From positions 310,001-374,000 of the forward strand of contig NZ_WTWY01000003.1 of the NCBI RefSeq assembly GCF_009870825.1: a stretch of 64,000 bases of DNA, in the 5' to 3' direction. The notes under the pieces were generated by a model that saw only the letters and a program-made list of their open reading frames with translations, searched no databases and was not told the DNA's origin. This DNA comes from Paenibacillus sp. USDA918EY (GTDB lineage: Bacteria > Bacillota > Bacilli > Paenibacillales > Paenibacillaceae). Positions 59,754 to 64,000 of the stretch are shown here, piece by piece. The translations under genes and the position numbers were made by a program. Within the stretch, counting starts at the first letter, position 1; the number at the start of each line of letters is the position of its first letter.

Positions 59754-60689
59754 TTGAAACACTATCAAAGAGGGCAGCACGGATTTATTCATGAAGTCGT
59801 AAAGAACCGTTATCTGTATCTGCTTGCGCTTCCAGGCATGCTGTTCCTGCTTGTCTTTGCGTATACGCCGATGCTGGGACATTTGCTTGCCTTTCAGAAT
59901 TACCGGCTTTCAGACGGTCTATTGGGAAGTCGATGGGTGGGATGGAGAAACTTCGAGTTTTTCTTTTCAACCAATGACTGGCTGCGCGTCACATGGAACA
60001 CCGTATTTTTGAACGGGCTGTTTCTGGTGTTCGGTTTGGGGACGGCCGTCGTGCTCGCGGTGCTGCTGAATGAAGTCACGGTCAAATGGTTCAAAAAAAC
60101 GGCACAGTCTTTCGTATTTTTGCCATACTTCATCTCTTGGCTGGTCGTTAGCATGATGGTGCAAACGATGTTCAGCTCATCCGAAGGGATGGTGAATCAG
60201 GCACTGGCCGCTCTCGGATTTAAAGGGGTGGATTGGTATCTGACTCCGGGGGTATGGCCCTATATTTTGACGTTCGTTTACGTGTGGAAAATAGCCGGCT
60301 ACAATTCGATCATCTTTCTTGCTTCGATCACGGGCATTTCTTCCGAGTATTATGAAAGCGCCAAGCTGGAAGGGGCAAGCCGCTTTCAACAAATCCTATA
60401 CATCACGCTTCCACTTTTGCGCCCCATTATCATCATTATGCTGCTTCTTGGGATCGGACGGATATTTTATGGAGACTTCGGCATGATCTATGCCCTGATC
60501 GGCGATGTCGGCGTCTTGTTCCCGACTACCGATGTGATCGATACGTATGCATACCGCGCACTACGGCAGATGGGCAACTTCAGCATGTCCTCCGCCATTG
60601 TTCTTTACCAGTCGTTTATGGGGCTCATCGCCGTTACGCTCTTCAATTGGCTGGCGCGTAAGATCGACCCGGACTCTAGATTGTTTTAA
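59754..60689 (+). CDS. Sugar ABC transporter permease, LplB type
   Basis: This 311-residue CUT1 permease has about six membrane segments. It carries LplB features (VLAVLLNEVTVKWFKKTAQSFVFLPYFISWLVVSMMV) and the EAA loop YESAKLEGASRFQQILYITLPLL. It starts with TTG at 59754 behind GGGAGG (7 nt); an ATG at 59750 is in another frame and stops at once. It opens the third importer operon of the window. No glycosidase follows within the window, so its sugar is unknown. Confidence 0.93.
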   Translation: MKHYQRGQHGFIHEVVKNRYLYLLALPGMLFLLVFAYTPMLGHLLAFQNYRLSDGLLGSRWVGWRNFEFFFSTNDWLRVTWNTVFLNGLFLVFGLGTAVVLAVLLNEVTVKWFKKTAQSFVFLPYFISWLVVSMMVQTMFSSSEGMVNQALAALGFKGVDWYLTPGVWPYILTFVYVWKIAGYNSIIFLASITGISSEYYESAKLEGASRFQQILYITLPLLRPIIIIMLLLGIGRIFYGDFGMIYALIGDVGVLFPTTDVIDTYAYRALRQMGNFSMSSAIVLYQSFMGLIAVTLFNWLARKIDPDSRLF

Positions 60690-60701
60690 GGTGTGATAGA
60701 A

Positions 60702-61568
60702 ATGCGAGAACGATTGTTTCTAGGTTTTGTGTATGTGCTGTTAAGCGGGTTTGCCCTGATTTGTTTCATCCCGTTTTGGATCGTATTGGTGAACTCCTTT
60801 GCCAATGAAACGTTCATTCAAACCTCCGGATATCAGCTGTTTCCGACTTCATTCAGCTTGAATGCCTACAAGATGCTCTTGTCGGGAGATCAGGTATTCC
60901 GAAGTTATGGCGTTACCTTGTTCGTTACGTTGACGGGAACGGTGCTTGGCGTTATTATTACGGCGTCCTATGCGTATGTTCTCAGCCACCCGAAGGTGAA
61001 ATATCGGCATATCCTTTCCTTTTTAACCTTTTTCACGATGTTGTTTGGCGCAGGAATCGTTGGTTTTTACATACTCATCGCCAATTGGTTAAGCCTGAAG
61101 GATTCGTTGTGGGCGCTTGTCCTTCCGTATTTGCTGAATCCTTTTTATGCGTTCATTCTCGTATCTTATTTCCGTTCCTTGCCCTATGAACTCAATGAAG
61201 CGGCTACCGTGGACGGAGCGAATGATATTCGTATTTTCTTTCGCGTGATCTGGCCGATTTCGTTGCCCGTGATCGCCACGGTCGCATTGTTTTATGCGCT
61301 GCAATACTGGAATGACTGGTACCTGTCGCTTTTATTTATCGATAACTACAAGCTGCACCCGTTGCAAATGATGATCAGGCAGCTGATGTCCAACTTGAAT
61401 GCGATGTCTTACGTCGGCGGCAGCCGGACGGAATATAACATTATCGTTCCGACGTACGGCATGCAGCTTGCCATTGTATGTATTACGATTGGTCCGATCG
61501 TATTCGTCTACCCGTTCGTGCAGAAGTATTTCATTAAAGGCATGACGCTGGGATCGGTTAAAGGTTAG
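60702..61568 (+). CDS. Sugar ABC transporter permease, LplC type
   Basis: This 288-residue CUT1 permease has about six membrane segments, the EAA loop LNEAATVDGANDIRIFFRVIWPISLP and the family C-terminus FIKGMTLGSVKG. The ATG at 60702 has AAGGTG at a good distance; a GTG at 60693 is possible but overlaps that site. It lies 12 bp after the LplB-type gene and 31 bp before the lipoprotein gene. Confidence 0.93.
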   Translation: MRERLFLGFVYVLLSGFALICFIPFWIVLVNSFANETFIQTSGYQLFPTSFSLNAYKMLLSGDQVFRSYGVTLFVTLTGTVLGVIITASYAYVLSHPKVKYRHILSFLTFFTMLFGAGIVGFYILIANWLSLKDSLWALVLPYLLNPFYAFILVSYFRSLPYELNEAATVDGANDIRIFFRVIWPISLPVIATVALFYALQYWNDWYLSLLFIDNYKLHPLQMMIRQLMSNLNAMSYVGGSRTEYNIIVPTYGMQLAIVCITIGPIVFVYPFVQKYFIKGMTLGSVKG

Positions 61569-61599
61569 GCCAGAATAATCATGTAGGGGGACCCGAAAA

Positions 61600-63153
61600 A
61601 TGCGGTTGAAACGTTGGCTTTCGCTTTCATTCGTGCTGCTGTTGTCCTTATCTCTGATCATGGGCTGCTCGAAAGGGACAAATGAAACATCCGGCACGGA
61701 CAACACAAAAGGAACTGAACCTGCAAGCACAAAATTGGAACCGGTTACGCTCAAAATCATGATCCCGGGCGACCGTCCGCCTGATATGGATCTTGTCATT
61801 GCAGAAGCCGAAAAACGGATGAAAGACACGATCAATGTCAAGCTGGATATCGTATTTGTGCCATGGGCCGACTTGGCGCAGAAGACGCAGGTAACGCTGG
61901 CTTCCGGGGAAAATATCGATCTGATCTTTGATGCGCCGTGGCTGCACATTAATCAAATGATTGCCGACGGTTACTACGAACCTCTCGACGACCTGCTCAA
62001 ACAATATGGGAAAAATGTACTGGACAAACGTCCGCAGCAAATGTGGGAGGCAAACAAATACAGCGGTAAAATTATGGCTGTTCCGCTCGGGCTCTCTTAT
62101 ATGGAAGGCAACGCCTATATCATACGGAAAGACATTCGTGAGAAGTTAGGCATACCGCCGATCAAAACCTACAAGGATTTAATCGATTTTGCTTACAAGG
62201 TAAAGGAAAAGGAACCCGGCATTGCGCCGTTTATGGCAGCGGGAACGACGGGACAACAGACGTATTCCATCGTGGGTCTGCGAAGCCTGAACGATTATGA
62301 TACCCATGTGCGCTTCACGCATGCGCTAGGAAGCAGCCTGGCCTTATACTACAAAAATAACGATGGCAAGGTTTACAACCTGTTCGAGGATCAGGAGCCG
62401 GTTTTGTCATGGATGAAGGATGCCAGACAGTTATACAAGGACGGGCTGGTATATAAGGACATCCTGGCCGCAAAAGACTTCATCCAGCCTTTTATGAGCG
62501 GGAAAGCGGCCATCGTTACGAAAGGTTCGTTTGGCACGGGGCTTTCCTTTGACCAACAGTTCAAGAGCAATGTTCCAAACGGCGATCTGGAAACCGTTAC
62601 GTTCTTCAATCCGGCGAAAGGGGCCAATATTTCGAACTTCAAGCAGTGGAATTTCCTTGCGGTGCCGAAAGTCAGCAAAAACAAGGAACGTGCGGTCATG
62701 TTCCTGAACTGGGCCAATGAGAAGGAGAACTATGATCTGCTGTCCTACGGAATTCCAGGCAAGCATTGGGAGCCGGTTGGCGATAAGGAATATAAAATAC
62801 TCGATACGAAGGGATATTCGCAGTTTGGGTATGTGTGGGTATGGAATCCCGTCGACGAGCGCTCGGATGCGGATGGAGACAAGACGTATGCGGACTTCGA
62901 CGCCGTGCTCCGCGATGCCGACAGCTTTACGAAAGATATTTTGACCGGATTCGAATTCGATTCTTCCGCGGTTCAGAACGATCTAAGCCAATACAATACG
63001 GTCGAGGCCAAATATTATCCTGCACTCGTCAATGGCGTTCTTGATCCGGAGGAAACATTGAAGAAATTCGAAGCCGAAGCCGGCCCTTCCTTAAAACGCA
63101 TCCAACAGGAATTGCAGAAACAAATCGATGCTTTCCTGGCGGCCAAAAAGTAG
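61600..63153 (+). CDS. Sugar ABC transporter substrate-binding lipoprotein
   Basis: This 517-residue lipoprotein has the signal MRLKRWLSLSFVLLLSLSLIMGC (lipobox LIMGC, Cys23). The mature part is a family 1 solute-binding protein whose C-terminal quarter (YYPALVNGVLDPEETLKKFEAEAG) resembles the DUF3502 end found in LipO-type proteins. It delivers an unknown sugar to the two permeases just upstream. No ATPase gene is linked. Confidence 0.92.
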   Translation: MRLKRWLSLSFVLLLSLSLIMGCSKGTNETSGTDNTKGTEPASTKLEPVTLKIMIPGDRPPDMDLVIAEAEKRMKDTINVKLDIVFVPWADLAQKTQVTLASGENIDLIFDAPWLHINQMIADGYYEPLDDLLKQYGKNVLDKRPQQMWEANKYSGKIMAVPLGLSYMEGNAYIIRKDIREKLGIPPIKTYKDLIDFAYKVKEKEPGIAPFMAAGTTGQQTYSIVGLRSLNDYDTHVRFTHALGSSLALYYKNNDGKVYNLFEDQEPVLSWMKDARQLYKDGLVYKDILAAKDFIQPFMSGKAAIVTKGSFGTGLSFDQQFKSNVPNGDLETVTFFNPAKGANISNFKQWNFLAVPKVSKNKERAVMFLNWANEKENYDLLSYGIPGKHWEPVGDKEYKILDTKGYSQFGYVWVWNPVDERSDADGDKTYADFDAVLRDADSFTKDILTGFEFDSSAVQNDLSQYNTVEAKYYPALVNGVLDPEETLKKFEAEAGPSLKRIQQELQKQIDAFLAAKK

Positions 63154-63253
63154 TTGCTGATTTTCCAACCATACACAAATGGAACCCTCCATAGAAGATG
63201 CGGGGATGATCCGCATGACCGGCACCTCTTCTTGCTGCCGAACGTCGCCAACC

Positions 63254-63308
63254 AAGCCGCCGGCACCAGCCGAAGAACCGCGCGTTCTTCCTGGTGTCGG
63301 CGGCTTTT
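63254..63308 (+). terminator. Terminator of the third importer operon
   Basis: AAGCCGCCGGCACCAG (from 63254) pairs with CTGGTGTCGGCGGCTTTT (to 63308) around a GAAGAAC/GTTCTTC inner stem, and ends in TTTTA. It is about 100 bp after the lipoprotein stop. Confidence 0.9.
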
Positions 63309-63345
63309 ATGGGATTCCCTCCCTTACATGCTCCCGTGGATCGGT

Positions 63346-63378
63346 CAAACGAGAACTAAAACAGGCAAACGAGAACTA
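63346..63378. repeat. Direct repeat CAAACGAGAACTA before the sensor gene
   Basis: The 13-mer occurs at 63346-63358 and 63366-63378, 20 bp apart, about 90-120 bp upstream of the sensor start. The spacing of nearly two helical turns suggests a binding site for a dimeric activator. Confidence 0.5.
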
Positions 63379-63465
63379 GGCAGAAACTCAGGACTAAGCT
63401 ATGATAAAACTCAAACCGAATGCAACTTTTCTTGGCGAAGTGGGAAGGGAGGCGACAATCGCGAC

Positions 63466-64000
63466 ATGAGACCGCTGTTCAAATCGACGTATGTGCGCAT
63501 TTTTTTATGGAGCTGCATCTTGATTACCGTCATTATCATCCCGTTCTCGTTGTTCCTCGTTCAGCGATTTTCGGATTATGCCTCCTCGCAGATCGGATAT
63601 ATCAACCGGGACAGAATCGAAGAAACGTTGGACCGGACGGAATTCATCCTGGCGAAACTGAAATGGTACGGCTTGAACATGTACGAAGATCAGACCATCC
63701 AAAACTGGATTTATTCCAAGGGCGACGATCCACTGCTCGATGCCGCAGCCCTTCAAACTTTGTCGAAGTATTTATCGAAGGAATCTTTTTTTGAAGGCGC
63801 TTACCTTTTTAATATGCGCCGGGAAAAAGTGATGGATTTCAAAGTCGGCCTTCTTCCGTTCAGCGAGTTTTCCGATCAGGTCATATTGGAGCGGGTTAAA
63901 CGGCAGGATCCTTTCCTGCTTCGCTACTTTCATTACGAATCGGGAGGAAAATCGTACATATCATTGGTGATCCCGCCATCATACGTCAAGAAGGAGCATT
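63466..64000 (+). CDS. Membrane sensor protein (AraC-type regulator or histidine kinase), cut by window end
   Basis: The first 178 residues are visible. They show a short basic start, a membrane helix (RIFLWSCILITVIIIPFSLFLVQRF) and then an extracytoplasmic region typical of the Cache-type sensors of one-component AraC regulators or YesM-type kinases that accompany LplB/LplC importers. The output domain lies beyond 64000, so the type cannot be decided. The nearest SD (GGAGG at 63448) is 13 nt from the ATG, longer than usual. It follows the third importer operon after a terminator. Confidence 0.75.
   Translation, partial: MRPLFKSTYVRIFLWSCILITVIIIPFSLFLVQRFSDYASSQIGYINRDRIEETLDRTEFILAKLKWYGLNMYEDQTIQNWIYSKGDDPLLDAAALQTLSKYLSKESFFEGAYLFNMRREKVMDFKVGLLPFSEFSDQVILERVKRQDPFLLRYFHYESGGKSYISLVIPPSYVKKEH

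Noticed and set aside
63179..63379. A 66-codon plus-strand frame after the third importer lipoprotein
   Set aside because: It spans the operon terminator and the direct repeat and has no SD.

Overview
The window looks like chromosome of a moderately GC-rich endospore-former of the Paenibacillaceae (Paenibacillus/Cohnella type). The signs are strong AGGAGG ribosome-binding sites, frequent TTG/GTG starts, catabolite-repression (cre)-like boxes, and several LplB/LplC-type sugar importers without their own ATPase. A HelD RNA polymerase recycler and a ydaO-type riboswitch also fit. This assignment is inference from gene content. No rRNA, tRNA, CRISPR array, insertion sequence or prophage was seen.

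Left part (1-9 kb): one long minus-strand operon runs from 8820 down to 117. It encodes a PotABCD-like ABC importer (permease, ATPase, lipoprotein, permease), a small unknown protein, a PHP-type metallohydrolase, a glycerophosphodiester phosphodiesterase-like enzyme, a LacI-family regulator and a MATE exporter. Two copies of a perfect 18-bp LacI-type palindrome lie 137 bp apart upstream of the first gene. The operon reads as regulated uptake and hydrolysis of an unidentified, possibly phosphodiester, compound.

9-21 kb: separate minus-strand genes for a UbiD decarboxylase, a nitroreductase, a LysE exporter and an acyl-CoA dehydrogenase-like flavoprotein. They are followed by two paralogous amidohydrolases with a divergent LysR regulator, an NADPH-dependent FMN reductase, and an MFS exporter with a TetR regulator. 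A matching TetR operator precedes both the regulator and the exporter.

21-30 kb: an LplB-LplC-lipoprotein importer operon continues into a GH3 glycosidase and a Cys-type sulfatase, both without signal peptides. A secreted SH3b-NlpC/P60 cell-wall hydrolase follows upstream of it.

30-49 kb: a pectin-utilisation locus. The minus-strand operon has an LplB permease, a lipoprotein, GH105, GH28, CE8 and GH43. The second permease is divergent on the plus strand. A membrane-bound AraC regulator and a LacI regulator precede uxaB, uxaA, uxaC and two acetylesterase-type genes. The enzymes lack export signals, so oligomers seem to be imported and then processed in the cytosol down to 2-keto-3-deoxygluconate. 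KDG kinase and KDPG aldolase are not in the window. A tandem 72-bp hairpin repeat separates uxaA from uxaC.

49-59 kb: a membrane-anchored penicillin-acylase-family enzyme, HelD, a CNT nucleoside transporter and a DeoD-like phosphorylase in which both residues of the catalytic Asp204/Arg217 pair are replaced. A Mga-like regulator and an alpha/beta hydrolase follow. The hydrolase leader (58807-59450, minus strand) carries two complete tandem ydaO-type (c-di-AMP) riboswitches, each followed by its own terminator. This is the most striking regulatory structure in the window.

59.7-64 kb: a third LplB-LplC-lipoprotein importer on the plus strand, followed by a membrane sensor or regulator gene cut by the window end.
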